A stretch of 64,000 nt of DNA, taken from NCBI RefSeq assembly GCF_000144695.1, contig NC_014378.1, positions 904,781 to 968,780 of the forward strand. Reading direction: 5' to 3'. Every line of letters starts with the position of its first letter. Positions within the stretch are counted from its first letter, which is position 1. Positions 8,638 to 17,058 of this stretch are shown one piece after another. The DNA is from Acetohalobium arabaticum DSM 5501 (lineage in GTDB: Bacteria > Bacillota > Halanaerobiia > Halobacteroidales > Acetohalobiaceae). The notes under the pieces are model-generated. The model was not told where the DNA came from. It saw only the letters and a program-made list of their open reading frames with translations, and did not search any database. The position numbers and the translations under genes were made by a program.

Positions 8638-9237
8638 ATGAACTCAGAATTAGAACAGGGACTAGTTCAGGTCTATACCGGAAAGGGTAAAGGAAAGACT
8701 ACAGCATCTTTAGGATTGGCACTGCGAGCAGTCGGCCATGGATTTAAGGTAGTTATGATTCAATTTATGAAGGGAAGTGCTTATTCAGGAGAGCTTTTTT
8801 CAACCGAGCGGCTACCTAATTTAAGTATAAAGCAGTTTGGGAGAGGATGTCCCTATGCTGCTTTAATTAGAGAAGGTCTACGTAAATGTGACGGCTGTGG
8901 AGAATGCTTTCTAAAAGGTGAAGAGGATGAAGCTAAAGAGGAATTTAAAGAATATGTTGATGAAGCCTATAGTTATGCTCAGAAAGTCTTACAGAATTCA
9001 GAGATAGATATTGTTATTTTAGATGAGATCAATAATGCTTTACGGTATGATTTATTGGCTGTAGATGATGTATTGGACTTAATCTCTTTAAAAGGAGATA
9101 AGACAGAGCTGATCATGACAGGACGCGGATTTGATGATGATATCTTAGAAGCAGCGGATCTGGTAACAGAGATGAAGGCCCAAAAGCATCCTTATGCTGA
9201 CCAGGGAATCAGCAGTAGAAGAGGGATTGAATATTGA
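8638..9237 (+). CDS. cobA: Corrinoid ATP adenosyltransferase (CobA/CobO type)
   Basis: Transfers the adenosyl group of ATP to Co(I) corrinoid. The P-loop YTGKGKGKTT is at residues 13-22 and LDEINNALRY near 127, both diagnostic for CobA/CobO/BtuR. Its 199 residues fit the family. It has an unusual cysteine set: C71, then C84-x2-C87-x2-C90 (KCDGCGEC), which resembles a zinc or Fe-S ligand cluster inserted after the FGRGC segment. It lies inside the operon, between cbiA and cobS. Confidence 0.93.
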   Translation: MNSELEQGLVQVYTGKGKGKTTASLGLALRAVGHGFKVVMIQFMKGSAYSGELFSTERLPNLSIKQFGRGCPYAALIREGLRKCDGCGECFLKGEEDEAKEEFKEYVDEAYSYAQKVLQNSEIDIVILDEINNALRYDLLAVDDVLDLISLKGDKTELIMTGRGFDDDILEAADLVTEMKAQKHPYADQGISSRRGIEY

Positions 9238-9262
9238 TAATGAACAAGGAAGTGATAAGCCA

Positions 9263-10018
9263 ATGTTGATCAGAAGATTAGTTACTCGCTTGATTATTTC
9301 ACTGCAGTTTTTGACTAGAATTCCGATTAATGCTGATATAAATTATACTTCTCGTAATGTTGGTAAGTCTATGATTTATTATCCAATTATCGGTAGTCTA
9401 ATTGGAGCTATATTAGTAGGGCTGAATGTAGGTTTCAGCTTCTTATGGTCTGATTTAGCAGTTAAAGCTTTGCTTTTAATTGCCTGGATTATGATTACCG
9501 GCGGATTACATTTAGATGGTTATATGGATACTATTGATGGTATCTTCAGCGGTCGCTCTAAACAGCGAATGCTAGAGATTATGCATGATAGCCGAGTAGG
9601 GGCCCATGGGGTAACAGGTCTTATGTCATTATTGTTATTGAAGTTTGTCTTTTTAACTGAGCTTACTGCTCAGATTGAAGTAGAGGTTCTATTGTTGGTA
9701 CCCACTTTAAGTAGATGGGCTATGGTCTATGCTGCTGCTTTCTATCCTTATGCTAGAGAGGAAGCAGGTTTGGGTACAGCATATGCTGAGTTTGTTGAGA
9801 CTAAAGAACTTTTAATTGCTTCTTTATGGACAGCAGTCTTAGCAGGCTTATTATTAGGAGTCTATGGTTTGGCAGCCTTTATTCTAGTCTGGATTATAAC
9901 AGTAGTAATTATTAGAATTATTACTAAGCGAATTGACGGCTTAACAGGTGACTGTTATGGAGCAATTAATGAATTAATAGAGGTATTTGCATTATTAGCA
10001 TTAACATTAATCTATTAA
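9263..10018 (+). CDS. cobS: Cobalamin (5'-phosphate) synthase CobS
   Basis: Membrane enzyme joining AdoCbi-GDP with alpha-ribazole(-phosphate), the last step of nucleotide-loop assembly. It is a multi-span protein of about 250 residues with the metal-binding signature GGLHLDGYMDTIDG near residue 75 and HDSRVGAHG near 110. The start ATG 9263 is preceded by AAGGA (9246-9250). An in-frame ATG at 9194 would overlap cobA and give a hydrophilic tail unlike the family. Confidence 0.93.
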   Translation: MLIRRLVTRLIISLQFLTRIPINADINYTSRNVGKSMIYYPIIGSLIGAILVGLNVGFSFLWSDLAVKALLLIAWIMITGGLHLDGYMDTIDGIFSGRSKQRMLEIMHDSRVGAHGVTGLMSLLLLKFVFLTELTAQIEVEVLLLVPTLSRWAMVYAAAFYPYAREEAGLGTAYAEFVETKELLIASLWTAVLAGLLLGVYGLAAFILVWIITVVIIRIITKRIDGLTGDCYGAINELIEVFALLALTLIY

Positions 10019-10036
10019 TAGAAAGAGGTGGGTAAA

Positions 10037-10945
10037 GTGAAAGCAACGGTTAGAGCTCCAGGAACCTGTGGTGAGTTAGTCCAGGGAACAATTAATGGTG
10101 ATAACTTCCATGTTACTTGTCCGATTAATTGTTATTCATATGTAACAGTAGAATTAACTACAGAGCTGAAAAGAAGTATCTGTAACTGTAATCTATCGAA
10201 GACAATTAAGGCTGTCGATAAGACCTTGGATTATCTGGGTAATGATAGCTTAAAGGCCAGGATTGAAGTTGATTCTAATCTAATATCTGAGAAAGGAATG
10301 GCCAGCAGTACAGCTGATATTACAGCAGCAATTCTGGCTACAGCCGTTGCTTCAGGAGAAAGGATCACCTCTGATGAAATAGCTAACTTAGCCCTTAGTA
10401 TTGAACCAACAGATGGTCTTTTTTATGAAGGGATTGTTCTTTTTGATCATGTGCAGGGCAAGCGGTATAGGTATCTGGGTGAGGTGGCAGGAATAGATAT
10501 TTTGATGCTGGATCTAGGGGGTAAAGTGGATACCTTGGATTTCAATAATAGAAAAGATTTGGCTGAATTAAATCGAAAGAATGAACCAGAGACCAACCGG
10601 GCTTTAAAATTGGCAGTAGAAGGGATTAAAGAACAGAATTCAAAGCTGATTGGTAGGGGAGCTACTCTAAGTAGTCAGGCTAATCAGAGGATTTTGGCTA
10701 AACCTCACTTTAATAAGCTACTTCAGCTGACTGAATTACAGGGAGTCTGGGGAATAAATGTAGCTCACAGCGGAACGTTGCTCGGAATTTTACATGATTC
10801 GAAGAGGATTGAGACTGAAGCTTTAAAAACAGAGGTTCAGAATATGAAAGATGATTTATCTATATATAATGTAAAGCTGATCAATGGCGGATTGGAGATA
10901 ATTGAGAGCAGTTTCAATCAGGAAAGGAAGTATCAATATGGCTAG
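10037..10945 (+). CDS. L-threonine kinase (PduX-like GHMP kinase)
   Basis: GHMP-superfamily kinase that most likely makes L-threonine-O-3-phosphate, the substrate of the CobD decarboxylase encoded next. The N-terminal VRAPGTCGELVQG is followed by the GHMP ATP-binding motif in KGMASSTADITAA near residue 92 and by a C-terminal glycine-rich INVAHSGTLLGI. GTG 10037 is preferred over GTG 10028 because AGAGGTG (10024-10030) is spaced correctly for it. PduX-type kinases next to cobD are common in Firmicute cobalamin operons. Confidence 0.85.
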   Translation: MKATVRAPGTCGELVQGTINGDNFHVTCPINCYSYVTVELTTELKRSICNCNLSKTIKAVDKTLDYLGNDSLKARIEVDSNLISEKGMASSTADITAAILATAVASGERITSDEIANLALSIEPTDGLFYEGIVLFDHVQGKRYRYLGEVAGIDILMLDLGGKVDTLDFNNRKDLAELNRKNEPETNRALKLAVEGIKEQNSKLIGRGATLSSQANQRILAKPHFNKLLQLTELQGVWGINVAHSGTLLGILHDSKRIETEALKTEVQNMKDDLSIYNVKLINGGLEIIESSFNQERKYQYG

Positions 10946-12044
10946 TAATAAACGAATCCACGGCGGCAATATTAAGGCAGCAGCAGATAAGTATGGTTTA
11001 AAGCCGGATAAGATTATTGATTTTAGTGCCAATATAAACTTTTTGGGTCCTCCGGCTGTAGTAGAGGATGTAATCAAGGATAATTTAGATGATATAGTTA
11101 ATTATCCAGAGCCGAATGCTCAAAGTCTATCTTTAGCTCTGGCTGAGTACCATGGAGTAGAAGCAGAGAATCTAATTGTTGGTAATGGAGCAGTAGAATT
11201 AATATATCTGGTCAGTAAGGTGATTTCACCTGAGCAGGCATTGGTGCTGGCTCCAACCTTTTCAGAGTATGAAGCAGCCGTTGAGAGTGTGGGAGGAGAA
11301 GTGAATCTGTTTGAACTGAATCGGGCCAATAAGTTCAGTTTGGAGATTGATGAGTTAATTGTTGAGTTGAATAATTCTCAGCTGGATTTATTATTCTTAT
11401 GTAATCCGAATAATCCGACAGGAGATTTAATAAGTAAGGATGATTTGTTGAAATTATTGGCTACAGCTGAGAAGAATGATGTTTTTGTAATAGTTGATGA
11501 AGCTTTTCTGGATTTTTTATGGGCTGAAGCTGATTATACATTAATCTCTAAAGCAGCAGCTGTTGATAATCTACTGGTGCTGCGGTCTATGACTAAATTC
11601 TTTGCTATTCCCGGTTTAAGGGTCGGTTATGCTGTTACTAATCGTCAGCTGGTAACAAAACTGGAAGAAAATAAAGATCCCTGGAATGTGAACCTATTTG
11701 CTCAAAGAGTAGGAACTGAGGTTGTAGCTGAAGATAAATATATTCAAAAGACTAAAGAGGCGATTAATCGAGAAAAGAAGTTTCTGTATCAGTCTCTAGA
11801 GAAACTGACAGGATGTGAGCCTTATCAGCCGGCAGCTAATTATATTTTAATCGATATTTCTAAAACAGAGTATACTTCGACAGAATTGAAGGATAGATTA
11901 GCCAGTAAGGGTATCTTAATTAGAGACTGCAGCAGTTATCATTTATTGGGAAGTAATTTTATTCGGGTAGCAGTTAAGGGTAGAGAAGATAACCAACAAT
12001 TAATTGCTGCTTTAAAGTCATTGCTAGAAGCAGGGGGAGAATAA
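10938..12044 (+). CDS. cobD: Threonine-phosphate decarboxylase CobD
   Basis: PLP enzyme that decarboxylates L-threonine phosphate to (R)-1-amino-2-propanol phosphate for the corrinoid side arm. It has an aminotransferase class I/II fold: HGGNIKAAADKYG at the start, NPNNPTG near residue 155, DEAFLDF near 185 and the PLP lysine in SMTKFFAIPGLRVGYA near 220. ATG 10938 has the SD GGAAAGGAAG just upstream and overlaps the kinase stop by eight bases. A longer in-frame start at 10902 lies inside the kinase gene and lacks an SD. Confidence 0.93.
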   Translation: MASNKRIHGGNIKAAADKYGLKPDKIIDFSANINFLGPPAVVEDVIKDNLDDIVNYPEPNAQSLSLALAEYHGVEAENLIVGNGAVELIYLVSKVISPEQALVLAPTFSEYEAAVESVGGEVNLFELNRANKFSLEIDELIVELNNSQLDLLFLCNPNNPTGDLISKDDLLKLLATAEKNDVFVIVDEAFLDFLWAEADYTLISKAAAVDNLLVLRSMTKFFAIPGLRVGYAVTNRQLVTKLEENKDPWNVNLFAQRVGTEVVAEDKYIQKTKEAINREKKFLYQSLEKLTGCEPYQPAANYILIDISKTEYTSTELKDRLASKGILIRDCSSYHLLGSNFIRVAVKGREDNQQLIAALKSLLEAGGE

Positions 12045-12047
12045 AAG

Positions 12048-12659
12048 ATGGCTACTGAGATTATCTTAGTTCGACATGGTGAGACGTTGTGGAATAAGGA
12101 GTCCCGGTTTCAGGGTTCAGCCGATGTAAAGTTGAGTTCAGATGGTGTTAAGCAGGCTGAAAGACTGGCGGAAAGATTTGCCGACTTTAGGCTGGATATG
12201 GTTTATGCTAGTGATCTACAGCGGGCAGCAAAGACAGCAGAGATAGTAGCAGATCAGCACGGAATTAATATTAATACGGAAGCTAAACTTAGAGAAGCCA
12301 ATTTTGGTGTCTGGGAAGGTTTAACATTTGAAGAGATCAAAGAACGTGATGGAGAGAAATTAGATGCCTGGCTTAAGGATCCGGTAACAGTTCAGACACC
12401 GGAAGGAGAGAACTTTGAAGAGGTACAGAAGAGAGCAAAAGAAGGTTTAAATAGAATAAAGACTAAACATGAAGATGAACAAGTATTAGTTGTAGCCCAC
12501 GGCGGTACAATTCGGGCACTGTTAGTTGATCTCTTGGGAATGCCGCTAAGTAACTTCTGGCGGATTCAACAGGATAACACTGCGGTAAATATAGTTAAAT
12601 TCTACGATGGAGATCCGATTGTATCCTTAATTAACTGTACGCAACATTTAAGAGAATAA
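12048..12659 (+). CDS. cobC: Alpha-ribazole phosphatase-like histidine phosphatase
   Basis: Phosphoglycerate-mutase-like phosphatase expected to dephosphorylate alpha-ribazole 5'-phosphate or cobalamin 5'-phosphate. The catalytic histidine is in LVRHGETLWN (residues 7-16), with ASDLQRAAKTAE near 55 and the second histidine in VVAHGGTIRALL near 148. Last gene of the cobalamin operon, three bases after cobD. The family is functionally broad, so the role rests on context. Confidence 0.85.
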   Translation: MATEIILVRHGETLWNKESRFQGSADVKLSSDGVKQAERLAERFADFRLDMVYASDLQRAAKTAEIVADQHGININTEAKLREANFGVWEGLTFEEIKERDGEKLDAWLKDPVTVQTPEGENFEEVQKRAKEGLNRIKTKHEDEQVLVVAHGGTIRALLVDLLGMPLSNFWRIQQDNTAVNIVKFYDGDPIVSLINCTQHLRE

Positions 12660-12672
12660 AAAATAGAACCTC

Positions 12673-12906
12673 CTTGTTGCTGACTATCTACATAAAGCTA
12701 GTAAGAAGATAGTTGAATTAGCAACTAAAAATAATGTAGATACTATAGTAATTGGTGATATAGCAGGTATTAAGCAAAATAATTCAAATAATAAACATTT
12801 TGTAGCTATTCCTATACAAAGATTTAAGGATTTGATAGAATACAAGGCTAAATTAAAAGGGATTAAAATTGTTTTTGTTAATGAAGCTTACATTATATAT
12901 AGATAG
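12673..12906 (+). pseudogene. TnpB relic (IS605/IS1341 type)
   Basis: An internal TnpB fragment of about 77 codons, with no start. It matches residues ~272-340 of the two intact TnpB proteins in this window: DYLHKAS, TIVIGD, VAIPIQRFKDLIEYKAKL and VNEAY. It ends abruptly in TAG immediately after the NEAY motif. Neither IS end is recognisable around it. It sits between cobC and the terminator, so an element has decayed inside the transcription unit. Confidence 0.85.
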
Positions 12907-12914
12907 ATGTTATT

Positions 12915-12948
12915 GCATCAGTATCTTTTTAGATACTGGTGTTTTTTT
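12915..12948 (+). terminator. Rho-independent terminator after the cobalamin operon
   Basis: The arms CAGTATC and GATACTG pair perfectly around a TTTTTA loop (12919-12938), with wobble pairs extending the base, followed by seven Ts. It ends the cob operon including the tnpB relic. Confidence 0.8.
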
Positions 12949-12971
12949 ATTAAGTATTGCAAAAATTACAT

Positions 12972-13001
12972 GTATAAATCTTGAAGTACCCGGCAATAAT
13001 G
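12972..13001 (+). promoter_or_regulatory. Sigma-F-type promoter for sigG-spoIIR
   Basis: GTATA, 15 bases, then GGCAATAATG. This matches at every defined position the B. subtilis sigma-F consensus as I recall it (GYATA, about 15 nt, GGNNANAHTR). It lies 43 bases before the sigG start codon. SigG is a known sigma-F target, which fits. No sigma-A promoter is evident in the gap. Confidence 0.7.
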
Positions 13002-13043
13002 ATAATAGAAGGTATCAACTGGTAAAAACTGGGAGGGTCAGCC

Positions 13044-13826
13044 TTGGGAAATAAAGTAGATATTTCTGGGGTAAATACTTCAGAATTACCTGTTCTATCC
13101 AATGAAGAAATGCGAGAGTTATTCAAGAAGATGCAGAATGGAGATAGAGAAGCACGCCAGACGATAGTAGGCGGTAATTTAAAATTAGTACTTAGTGTGT
13201 TGCAGCGATTTAATAACCGTGGTGAGCCTATTGATGATTTATTTCAGGTAGGATGTATCGGATTGATGAAAGCAATTGACAATTTTGATCTCAGCAGGAA
13301 TGTTAAGTTTTCTACTTATGCTGTCCCGATGATTATTGGCGAGATTAGACGCCACCTTAGAGATCATAATCCTATTAGAGTCAGCCGTTCATTGCGTGAT
13401 ACCGCCTATAAAGCTTTACAGATGAAAGAAAGCCTAGAGAATAAAACTTCGGAAGAACCAACATTGACTGAAATTGCTCAGGAATTAGGTATACCCCGGG
13501 AAGAGATAGTACAAGCACTTGATGCAATTCAAGATCCTATTTCTCTCTTTGAGCCTATCTATCAAGATGGTGGAGATCCTATTTATGTAATGGATCAGGT
13601 TAGCGATGATGATAGTGAAGATGAATCCTGGCTAGAAGGAATTGCTGTTAGAGAAGCACTGCGCCAGCTAGAGGATAGAGAGAAGTTGATTCTAAGTATG
13701 AGGTTTTATAAAGGAAAGACACAGATGGAAGTTGCAGATAATATCGGTATTTCCCAGGCTCAAGTATCTCGTTTAGAAAAAGCAGCTTTAGAGAATCTTG
13801 AAAAGTATGTAAGTGAGGAACGATAA
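13044..13826 (+). CDS. sigG: Sporulation sigma factor SigG
   Basis: Late forespore RNA polymerase sigma factor. It has 260 residues with sigma-70 regions 2, 3 and 4 in order. Near-diagnostic blocks are LSVLQRFNNRGEPIDDLFQ, KFSTYAVPMIIGEIRRHL, NPIRVSRSLRD, DPISLFEPIYQDGGDPIYVM and the helix-turn-helix ISQAQVSRLEK. The start is TTG 13044, preceded by GGGAGGG (13031-13037). It is followed by spoIIR. In B. subtilis sigG lies next to sigE instead, so the locus is rearranged. Confidence 0.95.
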   Translation: MGNKVDISGVNTSELPVLSNEEMRELFKKMQNGDREARQTIVGGNLKLVLSVLQRFNNRGEPIDDLFQVGCIGLMKAIDNFDLSRNVKFSTYAVPMIIGEIRRHLRDHNPIRVSRSLRDTAYKALQMKESLENKTSEEPTLTEIAQELGIPREEIVQALDAIQDPISLFEPIYQDGGDPIYVMDQVSDDDSEDESWLEGIAVREALRQLEDREKLILSMRFYKGKTQMEVADNIGISQAQVSRLEKAALENLEKYVSEER

Positions 13827-13827
13827 T

Positions 13828-14514
13828 ATGAAAAAAATTAGATTAATGGCTATTACAGTAATTGCTTTAGTTATTTTAGTCGGGTTTGGTACTTCTTCAG
13901 CAGTGGTGTTTACACCTGAGCAGGATACCACTGCTTATAAACATAAAAATTTACTGCGGTTACATGTGATAGCCAATAGTAATTCTGTAAATGATCAAAA
14001 GATAAAGCGAAAGGTTCGGAACAGAATTATGAATCAAACAAAGAAATTATTTATTGGAGTGACTGATGCTGATAAAGCCCAGGAAGTAGTAAAGGAAAAC
14101 TTGGGCTACATAGAAAGTGTTGCTGAAGCAGAATTAGCTAGCCTGGATAGTAATTGTCAGGTTAAAGTTAAGTTAGGTAACTTTCATTTTCCAAAGCGAA
14201 CTTATGGTAGCAAAACCTTGCCGGCTGGAGACTATAATGCTTTAAGAATAATTATTGGTCAAGGGCAGGGTCAGAATTGGTGGTGTGTCTTATTCCCTCC
14301 TTTCTGTTATATAGATTCGGTTAATAAAAAGGAAGCTAAGAAGAATTTTGAAGCGTTAGAAAAGGAAGAAGTGAATATCAAGGTTAAATCAAAGTTTATG
14401 GAGTATGTAAAATCCAATCCTCAGCTAACCCAAAAGAAAAAGGAAATAACGAATTTGTTAAGAACTTCAGTTACTGATTTAGATAATTTAATTAGCAATT
14501 TGACTAGTGATTAA
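13828..14514 (+). CDS. spoIIR: Stage II sporulation protein R
   Basis: Secreted forespore signal that triggers SpoIIGA-dependent processing of pro-sigma-E in the mother cell. It starts with an N-terminal hydrophobic segment (residues ~5-25). The SpoIIR core follows: LLRLHVIANSNSVNDQKIK, then PAGDYNALRIIIGQGQGQNW and WCVLFPPFCY. ATG 13828 follows the SD GTGAGGA, which overlaps the sigG stop region. Co-transcription with sigG would place it under sigma-F control, as in B. subtilis. Confidence 0.93.
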   Translation: MKKIRLMAITVIALVILVGFGTSSAVVFTPEQDTTAYKHKNLLRLHVIANSNSVNDQKIKRKVRNRIMNQTKKLFIGVTDADKAQEVVKENLGYIESVAEAELASLDSNCQVKVKLGNFHFPKRTYGSKTLPAGDYNALRIIIGQGQGQNWWCVLFPPFCYIDSVNKKEAKKNFEALEKEEVNIKVKSKFMEYVKSNPQLTQKKKEITNLLRTSVTDLDNLISNLTSD

Positions 14515-14531
14515 TTAATATTAGTTTAGTT

Positions 14532-14563
14532 AAAGGCTCCCTTGTAGGGAGCTTTTATTATTT
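14532..14563 (+). terminator. Terminator after spoIIR
   Basis: The arms GCTCCCT and AGGGAGC flank a TGT loop (14536-14552), extended by A/T pairs and followed by a T-rich run. Confidence 0.85.
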
Positions 14564-14651
14564 TTGGTAACATATCCGGAATGGGATTCATATATATAAT
14601 TGAGATTAAATACATAATATATAAATAAGCTGGGGAAGAGGAGGGATAAAG

Positions 14652-14921
14652 GTGATTAAGACCTCTGAATTGAAGAAAAAAGAGGTGATTAGTGTTAACG
14701 GCGAAAGATTAGGCTTGATTAAGGATATTGAGTTAGATTTAAACAAGGGAAAGATAAAGGCAGTAGTAGTTCCGGGAGAAAAGAAATTATTTGGAGTTTT
14801 ATCAGACCCTGATGATTTAGTTATTAACTGGAACCAGATTCAGAAGATAGGTGAAGATGTGATTTTGGTAAATTTAGATGAGTTTGCTAACTTTGAAAAT
14901 GATATTACTGAGGTAAAATAA
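14652..14921 (+). CDS. YlmC/YmxH family PRC-barrel sporulation protein
   Basis: Small (89 aa) single-domain PRC-barrel protein of the YlmC/YmxH family, found in nearly all endospore formers with unproven molecular role. Recognisable features are the opening MIKTSELKKKEVISVNGERL, the GKIKAVVVPG turn and DDLVINWNQIQKIG. GTG 14652 follows GAGGAGGG. It is monocistronic between two intergenic regions, next to spoIIR. Confidence 0.85.
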   Translation: MIKTSELKKKEVISVNGERLGLIKDIELDLNKGKIKAVVVPGEKKLFGVLSDPDDLVINWNQIQKIGEDVILVNLDEFANFENDITEVK

Positions 14922-15014
14922 TTTAAATTAATACAGGAATTTTCTTCTGTTTTATCGAAATTTATAAATAAAGTTTGAATTTATTTACAAAATAAAGGGT
15001 TAGGTGATGCTAAT

Positions 15015-15434
15015 ATGGATGAATTAGTAAGATTCGGCATATCAATGAAGGAAAGCTTGCTTAATAAGTTTGATGATTTAATTGCAAATAAAGGATATTC
15101 CAATCGTTCTGAGGCTATTAGAGATTTGATTAGAAATAGATTAGTAGAGAATGAATGGGAGGATGAAAAAAAAGAGGTTGCTGGAACTGTTACTTTAATT
15201 TATGACCATCATTCTTCCGGTTTAAGTGATAAGTTAAATACTATTCAGCATGATGCTCATCACCTTTTTTTGTCAACTACTCATGTGCATTTGGATCATC
15301 ATAACTGTTTAGAAGTATTAGTAGTTAAAGGAAAAGCCGGAGAAGTACGAAGCATAGCTGAGAGATTAATTGGGGTCAAAGGCGTTAAACATGGTAAATT
15401 GACTATTACTTCTACAGGAAAAAATTTGGATTAA
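15015..15434 (+). CDS. nikR: Nickel-responsive regulator NikR
   Basis: Ribbon-helix-helix DNA-binding domain (residues 1-48; [15 protein letters not shown] and [13 protein letters not shown]) fused to a C-terminal ACT-like nickel domain. The high-affinity nickel ligands are all present as H79, H90, H92 and C98 ([10 protein letters not shown]). Length (139 aa) is standard. No nickel transporter is nearby, so its targets lie elsewhere. Confidence 0.94.
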   Translation: MDELVRFGISMKESLLNKFDDLIANKGYSNRSEAIRDLIRNRLVENEWEDEKKEVAGTVTLIYDHHSSGLSDKLNTIQHDAHHLFLSTTHVHLDHHNCLEVLVVKGKAGEVRSIAERLIGVKGVKHGKLTITSTGKNLD

Positions 15435-15478
15435 TAACTAAACCAGACATATATATGTCTGGTTTAGTTATTTTAATC
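15435..15478 (+). terminator. Perfect-palindrome terminator after nikR
   Basis: An 18-bp arm beginning TAACTAAACCAGACATAT is followed directly by its exact complement (15435-15470), then TTTTAATCTG. The symmetry would let it work in both directions. Confidence 0.8.
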
Positions 15479-15515
15479 TGTTGAAATAGTATAATATATT
15501 AGAGGTGTGAATTTT

Positions 15516-16328
15516 ATGTTCAAATTGATTGAAGGTAAGAAAGTAAAGTATTATACTATAGAGGAGTTTGCTGATACTGATTTGGTAACTCATGCTTTTT
15601 CTACTAGATTGGGTGGGATTAGTAAAGGTGACTTTGCTGAGCTGAATTTAGGCTTTCATACCGGAGATAGAACAGAGAATGTACTCAAAAATCGCCAGAG
15701 GCTCTGTGATGAGTTGGAGATAGATTATCGTCAGTTAGTAGCTGGAGAGCAGGTTCATTCTGATAATATTGAGATAGTAACTGAAGCTGACCGAGGTAAA
15801 GGGGCAGTTGAGTATCGAGATTCGATTCCTGAAACCGATGCTTTAATTACTAATCAAAGAGATGTAGTTTTGACTTCTTATTATGCTGACTGTGTACCGG
15901 TAATTATTTTAGATCCGGTTAAAGAGGTAGCTGCCCTAGCCCACGGCGGATGGAAGGGAACAGTAAAGAAGATAGGACAGAAGACTGTTCTTAAAATGAA
16001 GCAGGAGTTTGGTTCAGAGCCTGAAGATATCTTAGTCGGTATCGGTCCTTCTATTGGTTCCTGTTGTTATGAAGTAGATGATTATGTAATTAAGCCGCTT
16101 AGCCAATCAGTTGATTATTGGGAAGAATTAGTGATTAAGACTGGCGATAATAGCTGGAAGCTTGATTTATGGCAGGCTAATAGCCGACAGTTGCAGGATA
16201 TAGGGGTTTTAAAAGAGAATATTATAGTTAGTGAAATCTGTACTGCCTGTAATACTGATAAGCTATACTCCTATCGAGCGGAATCTGGTACTACTGGGAG
16301 AATGGCCAGCTTAATTAAATTAAAATAA
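15516..16328 (+). CDS. pgeF: Purine nucleoside phosphorylase / YfiH-family multicopper oxidase-like protein
   Basis: YfiH/PgeF (DUF152) family enzyme, reported in other bacteria to act on adenosine/inosine and to correct peptidoglycan precursor errors. It has FSTRLGGISKG near the N-terminus, EQVHSDNI near 75, and the metal-site motifs YYADCVPVII and ALAHGGWKGTV. GIGPSIGSCCYEV and a C-terminal CNTDKLYSYR follow. ATG 15516 is chosen over GTG 15507 because AGAGGTG lies at proper distance. Confidence 0.9.
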   Translation: MFKLIEGKKVKYYTIEEFADTDLVTHAFSTRLGGISKGDFAELNLGFHTGDRTENVLKNRQRLCDELEIDYRQLVAGEQVHSDNIEIVTEADRGKGAVEYRDSIPETDALITNQRDVVLTSYYADCVPVIILDPVKEVAALAHGGWKGTVKKIGQKTVLKMKQEFGSEPEDILVGIGPSIGSCCYEVDDYVIKPLSQSVDYWEELVIKTGDNSWKLDLWQANSRQLQDIGVLKENIIVSEICTACNTDKLYSYRAESGTTGRMASLIKLK

Positions 16329-16347
16329 ACCATAATGAGGTGTTCTT

Positions 16348-17055
16348 ATGAAGGAAAAGAAGATTTTAGTTGTTGATGATGAAGAAAATATAGTTGAATT
16401 AGTTAAATTTAATCTAGAAAAAGAAGGGTACCAAGTCTTTGTAACTTATGATGGTCAGGCTGCTCTTGATAAATTACAGGAAGAAGATATTGATTTATTG
16501 GTTCTGGATTTAATGTTGCCTGAAATTGGCGGGCTGGATATCTGTAGACAGATTAGAAATGACGATGAGTTGAGTGATTTACCGATTATTATGTTAACGG
16601 CAAAAGAGAAGGAAGTAGATAGAATTTTAGGATTAGAATTAGGGGCTGATGATTATGTAACTAAGCCTTTCAGTCCTCGGGAATTGGTAGCTAGAGTTAA
16701 AGCAATCTTAAGAAGGACAGGCTCTTCTGGTCAAAAAACAGATGAAGATTGTATCAAGCTGGGTGAGATAGTAATTGATTTAAATAAATATGAGGTACTG
16801 CTTGATGATAAACAGGTTAACTTTACTCCTAAAGAGTTTGAATTATTGATGTTATTGGCTAAAAATGCGGGTAAGGTGCTTACTAGAAATTTTCTTCTTA
16901 AAGAGATCTGGGGTTATGGCTATAATGGCGATACTCGAACGGTGGATGTTCATATTCGTAGAACAAGACAGAAATTAAATAATAATCTTGCGGAAGATGT
17001 TGAGTATATAGAAACAGTAAGAGGAGTCGGATATCGCTTTAAGGAGTTGGAGTAA
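16348..17055 (+). CDS. phoP: Response regulator, OmpR/PhoP family
   Basis: Two-component regulator. The receiver domain (residues ~5-120) has acidic pocket VDDEEN, phosphoacceptor Asp in VLDLMLPE and the lysine in DDYVTKPFSPREL. It is followed by a winged-helix DNA-binding domain (NFTPKEFELL; TRTVDVHIRRTRQKL). It is paired with the histidine kinase four bases downstream and lies at the edge of the pst/phoU locus, so it is the likely phosphate regulator that binds the Pho boxes described below. Confidence 0.9.
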   Translation: MKEKKILVVDDEENIVELVKFNLEKEGYQVFVTYDGQAALDKLQEEDIDLLVLDLMLPEIGGLDICRQIRNDDELSDLPIIMLTAKEKEVDRILGLELGADDYVTKPFSPRELVARVKAILRRTGSSGQKTDEDCIKLGEIVIDLNKYEVLLDDKQVNFTPKEFELLMLLAKNAGKVLTRNFLLKEIWGYGYNGDTRTVDVHIRRTRQKLNNNLAEDVEYIETVRGVGYRFKELE

Positions 17056-17058
17056 AAT

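Noticed and set aside
12660-13043. CRISPR arrays, tRNA or rRNA genes anywhere in the window
   Set aside because: Intergenic regions were scanned by eye; no regularly spaced repeats, no tRNA cloverleaf and no rRNA segments were seen.
12869-13054. 61-codon frame overlapping the tnpB relic, terminator and sigG promoter
   Set aside because: It reads through a terminator hairpin and the sigma-F promoter, and its start lies inside the relic; not a gene.
15435-15470. Palindrome after nikR as a NikR operator
   Set aside because: Its position after the stop codon with a T-rich tail and full 18-bp arms fits a terminator better; it lacks the spaced half-sites of NikR operators.
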